The notes beneath the pieces were generated by a model, which was not told where the DNA came from, did not search any database, and was given only the letters and a program-made list of their open reading frames with translations. A DNA stretch of 64,000 bases from Pseudomonas sp. ABC1 (GTDB lineage Bacteria > Pseudomonadota > Gammaproteobacteria > Pseudomonadales > Pseudomonadaceae): positions 620,001 to 684,000 of the forward strand of contig NZ_CP058349.1 in NCBI RefSeq assembly GCF_013395055.1, written 5' to 3'. This document shows, one piece after another, positions 7,736 to 15,017 of the stretch. Every line of letters begins with the position of its first letter. Position 1 is the stretch's first letter. Both the position numbers and the translations under genes were made by a program.

Positions 7736-9556
7736 CTACTCACTGTGCAACGTTGCATAAATCGACTCGGCAAGCTTTTTACTGATACCCGGTGCCTTGG
7801 CAATCTCGTCGCTGCTGGCACGGGACAACTCCTGGAGCCCACCAAAGTGCTTGAGCAACTCGCGGCGCCGCTTGGGACCGATGCCAGGCACATCCTCCAG
7901 CGTTGACGTACGCCGCGTCTTGCCACGCCGTGCGCGGTGCCCGGTGATAGCGAAACGGTGCGACTCGTCGCGGATCTGCTGGATCAGGTGCAGGGCCGGT
8001 GAATTGCCCGGCAGGGTGAACTCATGGGCGATATCATTCAGGTAAAGTGTTTCAAGTCCAGGTTTGCGCGTGACACCCTTGGCCACGCCAAGCAACGTCA
8101 GCCCCTGCACACCCAGTTCCTCGATCACTTCCCGGGCCATGTTCAGCTGCCCCTTGCCACCGTCCACCAGCAGAATGTCCGGCAACTTGCCGGCGCCATC
8201 CACCGACCTGCGCAGGCGCCGCGTCAAGGCCTGGCGCATGGCGGCATAGTCGTCCCCCGCCGCCACGCCCTCGATGTTGTAGCGACGGTAGTCGGACTTG
8301 ATCGGCCCCTGCGGCCCGAATACCACGCAAGACGCCACGGTCGCCTCACCGCTGGAATGGCTGATATCGAAGCACTCCAGCCGCGCAGGCGGCGCATCCA
8401 GTTGCAGGGCTTCCGCCAGCGCCTCGAAACGCGCCTCGACATGCTGACGATTGGCCAGGCGCGCCGCCAACGCCTGCTCGGCATTGGTCAGGGCCAACTG
8501 CTGCCAGCGCGCCCGCGTACCACGCACACGGTGCGCAATACCGATCTCCACGCCATGCAGTTGAGCCATGGCATCGATCAGGGTGGCGTAATCCTCATGC
8601 ATGGCATTGACGATCAGCTCACTGGGCAAGTCGCGCTCCTGCGCGCTCAGGTAATACTGTTCGAGGAATGCCAGCAGGACGTCCTCGGGGCGCTCCTCGA
8701 TGGCTACCTTGGGGAAGAAGTTCTTGCCGCCCAGCACCCGCCCGGCGCGCACACTGATCAGGTGCACACAGGCACCGCCCGGACTGGCCACCGCGGCAAC
8801 GACATCCACATTGCCATGGCCGCCCTCCATGCTCTGCTGGTCCTGCACCCGCCGCAACAGCGCGATCTGGTCACGCAACTGCGCAGCCTGCTCGAAATCC
8901 AGCGCCATCGCCGCCTGCTCCATCGAACGCGAGAGTTCGTCGGCCAGGGCATTGCTGCGGCCTTCGAGAAACATGCTCGAGTGGCGCACGTCCTGCGCAT
9001 ATTCCTCGGGCGACACCAGCCCGACACAGGGCGCCTTGCAGCGCTTGATCTGGTATTGCAGACAAGGCCGGGTACGGTTGCGGAAGTAACTGTCCTCGCA
9101 CTGGCGCACCAGGAAAGTCTTCTGCAGCAGGTTCAGGCTCTCGCGTATCGCCAGGGCACTCGGATAAGGCCCGAAGTAGCGGCCACTTTCCTTCTTCGCA
9201 CCGCGATGAATCCCCAGGCGCGGATAGTCGCCGCTGGACAGCAGGACATACGGATAGGATTTGTCGTCGCGCAGCAGGATGTTGTACGGCGGACGCCACT
9301 GCTTGATCTGCGTCTGTTCGAGCAGCAGGGCCTCGGTCTCGTTCGAGGTGATGGTGGTTTCCACCTGGGCGATCTTCGCCACCAGCGCTGCCGTCTTCGG
9401 TGCCTGCCCGGTCTTGCGGAAATAACTTGAGAGGCGTTTCTTGAGGTTCTTCGCCTTGCCGACGTACAGCAGGTTGCCGTCGCTGTCGAACATGCGGTAG
9501 ACACCTGGCCGTCCGCTGCAGGCGGCCAGGAAAGCGGACGAGTCGAAAGTGTTCAT
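7736..9556 (-). CDS. uvrC: Excinuclease ABC subunit C
   Basis: 606 residues. Makes both incisions in nucleotide excision repair after UvrAB marks the lesion. The N-terminal GIY-YIG nuclease domain (GVYRMF...LYVGKAKNLKKRL) spans about residues 16-90. A UVR motif near 205-240 contacts UvrB, an RNase H-like nuclease domain follows, and the C-terminal helix-hairpin-helix pair includes VPGIGPKRRRELL. Length and domain order are normal. The ATG overlaps the stop of gacA, the conserved gacA-uvrC arrangement of gammaproteobacteria, so the two are translationally coupled. Confidence 0.97.
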   Translation of the reverse strand: MNTFDSSAFLAACSGRPGVYRMFDSDGNLLYVGKAKNLKKRLSSYFRKTGQAPKTAALVAKIAQVETTITSNETEALLLEQTQIKQWRPPYNILLRDDKSYPYVLLSSGDYPRLGIHRGAKKESGRYFGPYPSALAIRESLNLLQKTFLVRQCEDSYFRNRTRPCLQYQIKRCKAPCVGLVSPEEYAQDVRHSSMFLEGRSNALADELSRSMEQAAMALDFEQAAQLRDQIALLRRVQDQQSMEGGHGNVDVVAAVASPGGACVHLISVRAGRVLGGKNFFPKVAIEERPEDVLLAFLEQYYLSAQERDLPSELIVNAMHEDYATLIDAMAQLHGVEIGIAHRVRGTRARWQQLALTNAEQALAARLANRQHVEARFEALAEALQLDAPPARLECFDISHSSGEATVASCVVFGPQGPIKSDYRRYNIEGVAAGDDYAAMRQALTRRLRRSVDGAGKLPDILLVDGGKGQLNMAREVIEELGVQGLTLLGVAKGVTRKPGLETLYLNDIAHEFTLPGNSPALHLIQQIRDESHRFAITGHRARRGKTRRTSTLEDVPGIGPKRRRELLKHFGGLQELSRASSDEIAKAPGISKKLAESIYATLHSE

Positions 9557-10200
9557 CAGCTGATGGCGTCGACCATTCCGTGGCGTACGGCAAGCAGCGC
9601 CAGCTCCACGTCGCTGGAAATCCCCAGTTTCTCGTAGATGCGGTAGCGATAAGTATTGACGGTCTTCGGCGACAGGAACAGCGTGTCGGAAATGGCCTGG
9701 ACCTTCTGGCAGTTGGCGATCATCAGCGCAATCTGCATTTCCCGCTCGGACAACAGGTCGAAGGGCGATCCGTCTGCTGACGACTGGAACGGCTTGAGTG
9801 CCAGTTGCTGAGCGATTTGCGGACTGATGTGGCGCTGCCCGGCAAAGACCTTGCGGATGGCCTGCACCATTTCATCCAGTGCCGCACCCTTGCTCAGGTA
9901 ACCCGCGGCGCCAGCCTGCAACAACCGAGTCGGGAAAGGATCGTCCTCGCATACCGTGACCGCGATCACCTTGAGGTCCGGATGACTGCGCATCAGTTTG
10001 CGCGTGGCTTCCAGGCCGCCGATGCCTGGCATCTTCACATCCATCAGCACCACATCGGGCTTGAGCTCGCGGGTCTTGCTGATCGCTTCCTCGCCGGATT
10101 CGGCCTGACCGACGACATCAAGCCCTGTGATATCGGCCAGCATACGGGCGATTCCCGTGCGTACCAGATCGTGGTCATCGACCACCAGCACCCTAATCAA
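9556..10200 (-). CDS. gacA: Response regulator GacA
   Basis: 214 residues. Receiver domain 1-120 with the phospho-acceptor Asp54 (VLMDVKMPG) and acidic pocket Asp8/Asp9, then a LuxR-type helix-turn-helix from about 147 (LSEREMQIALM ... SPKTVNTYRYRIYEKLG). Acts with the GacS sensor kinase to switch on small regulatory RNAs that sequester RsmA, and so controls secondary metabolism and biofilm genes. Position immediately upstream of uvrC and the near-standard sequence support the name. A major regulator of secondary metabolism, so it may influence the biosynthetic loci in this window. Confidence 0.97.
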   Translation of the reverse strand: MIRVLVVDDHDLVRTGIARMLADITGLDVVGQAESGEEAISKTRELKPDVVLMDVKMPGIGGLEATRKLMRSHPDLKVIAVTVCEDDPFPTRLLQAGAAGYLSKGAALDEMVQAIRKVFAGQRHISPQIAQQLALKPFQSSADGSPFDLLSEREMQIALMIANCQKVQAISDTLFLSPKTVNTYRYRIYEKLGISSDVELALLAVRHGMVDAIS

Positions 10201-10338
10201 GCTGATACCTCGTTGTACGCAATTGAATCTGGACAGAGCAAATGGCCTGCGCAGGAGACTGTAGCAGACCGCCAGGGGGGAATGCCCGCCTCCACGGCGT
10301 CCATGTTGCCGGGAAGCATTACCCTACCTGAATAAGGG

Positions 10339-12048
10339 TTATGAAACCCTGCCTGGGTCCGGTTCCGCAAGCACTTCGCGTCGTTGCACCAGATGGCTCA
10401 GGACCGAACGCATCTTGCCAGCCTTCACCGGTTTGTTCAGCACGGGTACGTTGAGGCCCTGCAATTGCTGGCGGCACTGGTCGCTGCGATCCGCGGTGAT
10501 CATCACCACCGGTATCGCCCTGGCGAAGTGGCGCCGCACGCTCTGTGCCACGTCCCAGCCAGTCACACCAAGGTCCAGGTGGTAGTCGGCCAGTATCAGG
10601 TCGGGCGCCCGTGACGCCAGGACCGCAAAGGCTTCCTGCCGATCCGTCGCCGTCAGGACCTCGCAGCCCCACTGCTCCAGCAAGGCACGCATGCTCAGCA
10701 GGATGCTGACCTCGTTGTCGATCACCAGCAAGCGGCGCCCTGGCAGGGGGTCACCCACCACCGGCACCAGCGCCGGAAACCCGGCCTGCGGCTCATCCAC
10801 AGGTTGCCCCAACGGCACATGGACGCTGAACATGGAGCCATGCCCGGCTTGCGACAGCACTTCGATCCGGTAATCGAGCATCTTCGCGATACGCTCGACG
10901 ATCGCCAGGCCAAGCCCGACCCCTGCCCGCTCCACAGCTCTCTGCACCCCCAACTGGTTGAACTCCAGGAAGATCGACTCGATCTGCTCCGGCGCGATGC
11001 CCCGGCCGGTGTCCCAGACCTCCAGGCGCACGTGCCCATTGCGCTTGCGCGCGCCCAGCAGCACACGCCCCTGGTCGGTGTAGCGGCAGGCGTTGCTGAG
11101 GAAGTTACGCAGGATGCGGGTCAGCAGGCGGAAATCACCTCGGATGGTAACGGCCGGGATATAGCATTCGAGTTCGAGCCCCTTGGCCTGGGCGACCGGT
11201 TGGAACTCCGACAACAAGGGGCGGAAGATCTCGTCCAGCCGGTAGTCGTGGATATCCGGCTTGATCGCACTCTGATCCAGCTTGGAAATATCCAGCAGAT
11301 CGGTCAGCAGGTCCTCGGCCCCTTCGAGCGCCTGGTGGGCACGTTCCACCAGTGTCTGCTCGGCCACGGGCAGGCTGCGCTCGCGCAGGGTCGAGATCAG
11401 CAGCCGCGCGGCATTCAGGGGCTGCAACAGGTCATGGCTGGCCGCTGCCAGGTATTTGTCCTTGCTGAGGTTGGCCGCCTCGGCGGCATCACGCGCCTCG
11501 CGCAGCTCACTCGTGCGCTCGGCGACACGCAGTTCCAGTTGCTCATTGAGCTGCATGAGATGCAGTTGGGCCTGCTTGCGCTCGGTGATGTCGGCGACGA
11601 ACCCTTCGACCAGCGCCTCGTCACCCGGCTTCAGCAGCAGGTTCATCATCACGTCGATGGCGCTGCCGTCCTTGCGACGCAGGCGCGTTTCATAGCCGAA
11701 CAGGCCTCGCTCCTGGCTCAACGTCCGACGGATGCTGACGAGCTCGGCCTCCCCACCGACGAACAGGTTGTGCGAGCGCTTGCTCAGCTCGCACATGGCC
11801 TGCTCGACCGACTCATAGCCCAGCATCCGTACCAGCGCCGGGTTCGCCGCACGCATGCCGCCCTGCAAGCCGGCCTGGAAGATGCCGTGAACAGCATGCT
11901 CGAACAGCCACTTGTAGCGGTTGCGCTCTTCCTCCAGCTCTTCGAGCCGTGCCTGCAACTCCGGGTAGTGGCTCTTGCGCGCCGAATGGGTGCCCAATCC
12001 GAGCAGGCCGGCCAGGGCCTGTTGCTGCTCGTCAGAGGGCTTCGGCAT
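10339..12048 (-). CDS. PAS-containing hybrid sensor histidine kinase, NahK/ErcS'-like
   Basis: 569 residues from the chosen ATG, which has a GAGG 8 bp upstream; two ATG/GTG codons up to 18 bp earlier are possible. Order: a coiled-coil-like leader (residues 30-48), a PAS domain (about 45-160), a HisKA domain with His205 (ASHDLLQPLN), a HATPase domain with the N and G boxes (FLSNACRY, GVGLGLAIVERIA), and a C-terminal receiver domain with a DYHLD acceptor segment. No transmembrane segments, so it is a cytosolic kinase. It overlaps the end of the alcohol dehydrogenase gene by 17 bp, the arrangement of ercA with ercS' in other pseudomonads, where this kinase links to ethanol oxidation control and to HptB/Gac signalling. 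Confidence 0.85.
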   Translation of the reverse strand: MPKPSDEQQQALAGLLGLGTHSARKSHYPELQARLEELEEERNRYKWLFEHAVHGIFQAGLQGGMRAANPALVRMLGYESVEQAMCELSKRSHNLFVGGEAELVSIRRTLSQERGLFGYETRLRRKDGSAIDVMMNLLLKPGDEALVEGFVADITERKQAQLHLMQLNEQLELRVAERTSELREARDAAEAANLSKDKYLAAASHDLLQPLNAARLLISTLRERSLPVAEQTLVERAHQALEGAEDLLTDLLDISKLDQSAIKPDIHDYRLDEIFRPLLSEFQPVAQAKGLELECYIPAVTIRGDFRLLTRILRNFLSNACRYTDQGRVLLGARKRNGHVRLEVWDTGRGIAPEQIESIFLEFNQLGVQRAVERAGVGLGLAIVERIAKMLDYRIEVLSQAGHGSMFSVHVPLGQPVDEPQAGFPALVPVVGDPLPGRRLLVIDNEVSILLSMRALLEQWGCEVLTATDRQEAFAVLASRAPDLILADYHLDLGVTGWDVAQSVRRHFARAIPVVMITADRSDQCRQQLQGLNVPVLNKPVKAGKMRSVLSHLVQRREVLAEPDPGRVS

Positions 12049-13195
12049 AGACGACCTCGACATCACGCTGTGTCGACGAACGCGGGTTGGTCAGGATGCA
12101 CGGGTCCTGCATGGCGTGTTTCGACAGCATCGGAATATCGGACACCGAGACCCCGTGCAGGCTCAACGTCTGGCGGAAACCCACGGACTGCTTGAACTCG
12201 ATCAGGTGCTGGACCAGGCGATTGCGGATCTGCACGTGGGTCAGGCCGCGCACGTCGATGCCGAAGGTTTCCGCCACCACCTTGAAGCGCTCCGGTGCCG
12301 CTTTGTAGTTGAAGGCCACCACATGCTCCACCAGCGAGGCGTTGCACAGCCCGTGCGGCAGGTCGAGATAGCCGCCCAGGCTGTGGGACATGGCATGCAC
12401 GGCGCCGAGAATGGCATTGGAGAACGCCAGGCCGGCCTGCATGCTGCCCAGCATGATCTTCTCGCGCAGGGCGATGTCCTGCGGGTTGGCGATCATCTGC
12501 ACCAGGTTGCCATTGATCAGCCGCATGGCCTCCAGCGCGTGGGGGTCGGTCAGCGGGCCGTGCCCGGTGGAAACGAATGCCTCGATGGCATGCACCAACG
12601 CGTCGATCCCGGTACAGGCGGCCAGGAACGGGTCCATGCTGAGCGTGGTTTCCGGATCGATCAGCGACACATCGGGCACCGCGGCCTTGCTGACGATGGA
12701 GAACTTCATCTGCTCTTGCTGGTTGGAGATGATCACGAACTGCGACACGTCCGCCGAGGTGCCCGCCGTGGTCGGGATGAGGATGAGCGGCGGACTGGGC
12801 ACACGCAGCGTGTCCACACCTTCAAACTCGGTGATCGGCCGCCCATGGGCGACGGCGATGCCGATACCCTTGGCGCAATCCATCGGGCTGCCGCCACCGA
12901 CCGCGACGATGGCGTCGCACCCTTCGCTGCGATACACCTCGCTGCCATGCATGACTTCATGGGTACGCGGGTTGGGTGAAACATCGGTGAACAGGCAATG
13001 GGCGATGTTCTGCCGCTCCAGGCTGGCCTGTACGTCCGCCACCCAGCCCGCCGCGACGACGCCGGGGTCGGACACTAGGAACACCTTGCGCGCGCCGAAA
13101 TTGGCCGCGCAATTGCCCACGCTGTGGCGGCAACCGGCACCGAAAATGATTTCCGGAGAAACAAATTTGCGCTGCAAGCTGATGTCCGGGCTCAT
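12032..13195 (-). CDS. ercA: Iron-containing alcohol dehydrogenase, ErcA-like
   Basis: 387 residues of the iron-dependent alcohol dehydrogenase family III. An NAD-binding N-terminal half carries the GGGSPMDCAKG motif (about residues 95-105), and a metal-binding helical C-terminal half carries the conserved His residues (HAIEAF, HSLGGYLDLPHG). It likely oxidises or reduces short alcohols and aldehydes; in Pseudomonas the ErcA homologue is a component of the ethanol-oxidation regulatory set. The start MSPDISLQRKF is chosen because upstream in-frame codons look non-coding. Translationally coupled with the following sensor kinase. Confidence 0.88.
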   Translation of the reverse strand: MSPDISLQRKFVSPEIIFGAGCRHSVGNCAANFGARKVFLVSDPGVVAAGWVADVQASLERQNIAHCLFTDVSPNPRTHEVMHGSEVYRSEGCDAIVAVGGGSPMDCAKGIGIAVAHGRPITEFEGVDTLRVPSPPLILIPTTAGTSADVSQFVIISNQQEQMKFSIVSKAAVPDVSLIDPETTLSMDPFLAACTGIDALVHAIEAFVSTGHGPLTDPHALEAMRLINGNLVQMIANPQDIALREKIMLGSMQAGLAFSNAILGAVHAMSHSLGGYLDLPHGLCNASLVEHVVAFNYKAAPERFKVVAETFGIDVRGLTHVQIRNRLVQHLIEFKQSVGFRQTLSLHGVSVSDIPMLSKHAMQDPCILTNPRSSTQRDVEVVYAEAL

Positions 13196-13361
13196 GTAAC
13201 GCTCTTTATTATTTTGTAACGGTCGGCACAGCCTACTGCATTGCTCAACCATTGCAATGCATACCAAGGTTGTGTCCGGACGACCACTTCCCCCCTTGCC
13301 TGGCGCCTCCGTTCCGGGCAGCGCTCCGGCATGATCGAACGGACGCACCGCCATGGTTCGC

Positions 13362-13390
13362 TTGCGCAAGCCCTACCCTGTGGTTATAGT
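13362..13390 (+). promoter_or_regulatory. Sigma-70-type promoter upstream of tRNA-Leu
   Basis: TTGCGC, 17 bp, TATAGT: close to consensus with ideal spacing. It is about 88 bp before the first base of the tRNA-Leu gene, so the precursor would carry a 5' leader of roughly 80 nt. No other gene downstream on this strand needs it. Confidence 0.55.
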
Positions 13391-13477
13391 CCTGCGCCGC
13401 GACGATCCGGCCGAGAATGCAACACGTTCCCGAATGAAGTTTCGAGAACGGAAGGCCGCCGGATGTTGCAACCGCTT

Positions 13478-13798
13478 GCCCGAGTGGTGAAATGGTAGAC
13501 ACAGGGGACTTGAACATTTGAGCCCTCAAGGGGAAACCCCTGAGGTGAAGCCCGTCAAACTCGGCGAACGCCCTGGATATCACGGTATCCGAGCCAACGC
13601 CGAGCCAAGCCCGGTCCCGCGACCGGGAAGGTGTAGAGAGCAGACGGCGGGCACCTACGGCTGAATGATGGCTAGGGTGAAGGCGTGCTCCAGACCACGA
13701 ACGCAGCGTTCCAACGGACGCGACGGCGGCGAAAGTCGAAGTGGTAAGAAAATCCCCCGCTGCAAGGCGTGCCGGTTCGAGTCCGGCCTCGGGTACCA
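13478..13798 (+). tRNA. tRNA-Leu (anticodon UAA), split by a group I intron
   Basis: The 5' exon (13478-13511) and 3' exon (13749-13798) join into an 84-nt class II tRNA with encoded CCA and discriminator A. The acceptor stem GCCCGAG pairs with CTCGGGT and the anticodon stem is GGGGA/TCCCC. The joined loop is CTTAAAA, so the anticodon is TAA, which reads the UUA codon. The interruption lies between the first and second anticodon bases, the position used by tRNA-Leu(UAA) introns of cyanobacteria. Reading the gene without removing the insert gives a false TGA anticodon. A strong terminator follows. Confidence 0.92.
13512..13748 (+). ncRNA. Group I self-splicing intron (IC3-like) in tRNA-Leu(UAA)
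   Basis: 237 nt, no open reading frame. The 5' exon ends in U (CUU), able to pair with GAG of the internal guide near 13519-13522 with a U-G wobble at the splice site, and the intron ends in G (13748). Pairings found by eye: P2 hairpin 13524-13546; P3 GCCCGTC 13550-13556 with GACGGCGGGC 13643-13652 (one bulge); P4 CTCGGC 13560-13565 with GCCGAG 13599-13604; P6 hairpin CCCGGTC/GACCGGG 13610-13627; P7 GAGCA 13638-13642 with TGCTC 13686-13690. The GAGCCAAGCC and GCTCCAGACC core strings match known tRNA introns. No homing endonuclease is present. Confidence 0.92.
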
Positions 13799-13801
13799 GT
13801 T

Positions 13802-13837
13802 AAAAGGCCACTTCCGTCCTTGCGGAAGTGGCCTTTC
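13802..13837 (+). terminator. Rho-independent terminator after tRNA-Leu
   Basis: AAAGGCCACTTCCG, short loop, CGGAAGTGGCCTTT, then a T-rich stretch. A 13-14 bp stem directly after the tRNA 3' end. Confidence 0.9.
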
Positions 13838-13899
13838 TGCTTTCAGATCCGGCCTGGCACAACCGATTGACGTAACCGGCCGGCGATGTTCAGATGCCC

Positions 13900-14085
13900 G
13901 ACTGTTTCAGGTGTCCCATGTCTTGCGGCATGGGGTTAAACGGGAAGCCGGTGCGTCATCTGCATTGACCAGTCCGGCGCTGCCCCCGCAACGGTAAGCG
14001 AGCGAAACATTCGACAGACCACTGTGCCAGCCGGCATGGGAAGGTGAATGTTCCATGCCCCTCGCAAGCCCGGAGACCGGCCTGA
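13900..14085 (+). promoter_or_regulatory. Cobalamin (adenosylcobalamin) riboswitch
   Basis: Shows the ordered conserved blocks of the cobalamin riboswitch: AAACGGGAAGCCGGTG near 13938, GCTGCCCCCGCAACGGTAAGC near 13980 (the B12 box), CCACTG-type and GGGAAGG segments, and CAAGCCCGGAGACCGGCC at 14065-14082. It lies 127 bp upstream of a leftmost gene whose operon encodes an outer-membrane receptor and a BtuFCD-type importer. When cobalamin is plentiful it would repress that operon. Ends are approximate. Confidence 0.93.
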
Positions 14086-14211
14086 TTCCAACGAACGGCA
14101 ACCCGCGGTGGGCGGGCGCAGACCGATGGGCAGGCCATTCCCCGCACCGCCCACCCTTGCGCACATCCCCTGCCCGGCTGCCAGGCCCCATCCTGTGCAA
14201 CTGGAATCACG

Positions 14212-14988
14212 ATGCCCACGCCATCCCCTGCTGCGCCGCCTGCCACCTCGGTCTGGAGTGACCGCGAGGCCGCCTTCTATGCCGAACACCTGGCGGCGTC
14301 CGACTACCTGTCCACGGTAGGTACAGCCCTGCGCCAGACGTTGGGGCACTGTGGCGACCTGCTCGACATCGGCGCAGGTTCCGGCCTGCTCGGCCAGGCA
14401 CTGCTGCAAGACAGCGGACGCTGGACAGCCCTGGAACCCAACGCCTACATGCGCACCTGCATCAGCGCTCTCGCAGCCCGAACGCCAGGTATCGAGCTGC
14501 GCCTGCATGACAGCCTGTGGCAAGACATCCCCCGTCTTTCGCTGGCGCCCGCCGAGGTGGTGCTGTGCGCCAATATCCCGGTGGCGGACGGCCAGGCACG
14601 CCACCTTCTCGAACATGTCCGCCCCCTGGCACGCCGAGCCCTGGCCTGGAACGTGCCGGCCCAGGAAGGCCCGCGCACCTATTGCCTGTCCGGCTTCCTG
14701 CCCGCCTCTCTGCACGGCAGCGACACCACCCCCGGCCACCTGCTGGTGCTGGACGACCTCGGCGAACGGCTGCGTCCGGACGCCATTCACTTCACCCACT
14801 GGCGCTTTTCGACCGTCTTTCCCCACTACGACGATGCCCTGGCGCATTTCCAGGAAAAGCTCGGCCCCCTGGACAAACAGCGCCTGCGGCACTTGCACGC
14901 CCACCTGCGCGAACACTTGCAGGAAGTTCCCGGCGGCTGGCTGGCCAGCGCCCCCAAATGTGCCGCCACGCTGATCTGGCACGCCTGA
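14212..14988 (+). CDS. Class I SAM-dependent methyltransferase, first gene of the B12-uptake operon
   Basis: 258 residues. The SAM-binding motif I is LLDIGAGSGLLGQAL at about residues 49-63, followed by an acidic motif II (LEPNAYM). The substrate is unknown. It is the first gene after the cobalamin riboswitch, 29 bp before the TonB-dependent receptor, so it is expected to be made only under cobalamin shortage. It might modify an imported corrinoid or another metabolite. I do not recognise it as one of the named corrin methyltransferases (CobA/I/J/M/F types), which have a different fold. Confidence 0.75.
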   Translation: MPTPSPAAPPATSVWSDREAAFYAEHLAASDYLSTVGTALRQTLGHCGDLLDIGAGSGLLGQALLQDSGRWTALEPNAYMRTCISALAARTPGIELRLHDSLWQDIPRLSLAPAEVVLCANIPVADGQARHLLEHVRPLARRALAWNVPAQEGPRTYCLSGFLPASLHGSDTTPGHLLVLDDLGERLRPDAIHFTHWRFSTVFPHYDDALAHFQEKLGPLDKQRLRHLHAHLREHLQEVPGGWLASAPKCAATLIWHA

Positions 14989-15017
14989 CCACGCGACTCG
15001 AAGACAGAGGACACCAC

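Noticed and set aside
8024..9430. Long open frame (468 codons) antisense to uvrC
   Set aside because: Mirrors uvrC codon bias in GC-rich DNA; product is low-complexity Arg/Gln/His-rich with no domain, and uvrC is certain.
10804..12195. 463-codon open frame antisense to the hybrid sensor kinase
   Set aside because: Shadow of the kinase frame; no recognisable protein features.
13478..13798. tRNA-Ser(UGA) or a tRNA pseudogene
   Set aside because: A TGA anticodon appears only if the insert is read through; the joined exons give a clean tRNA-Leu(UAA), and the insert has group I intron pairings.
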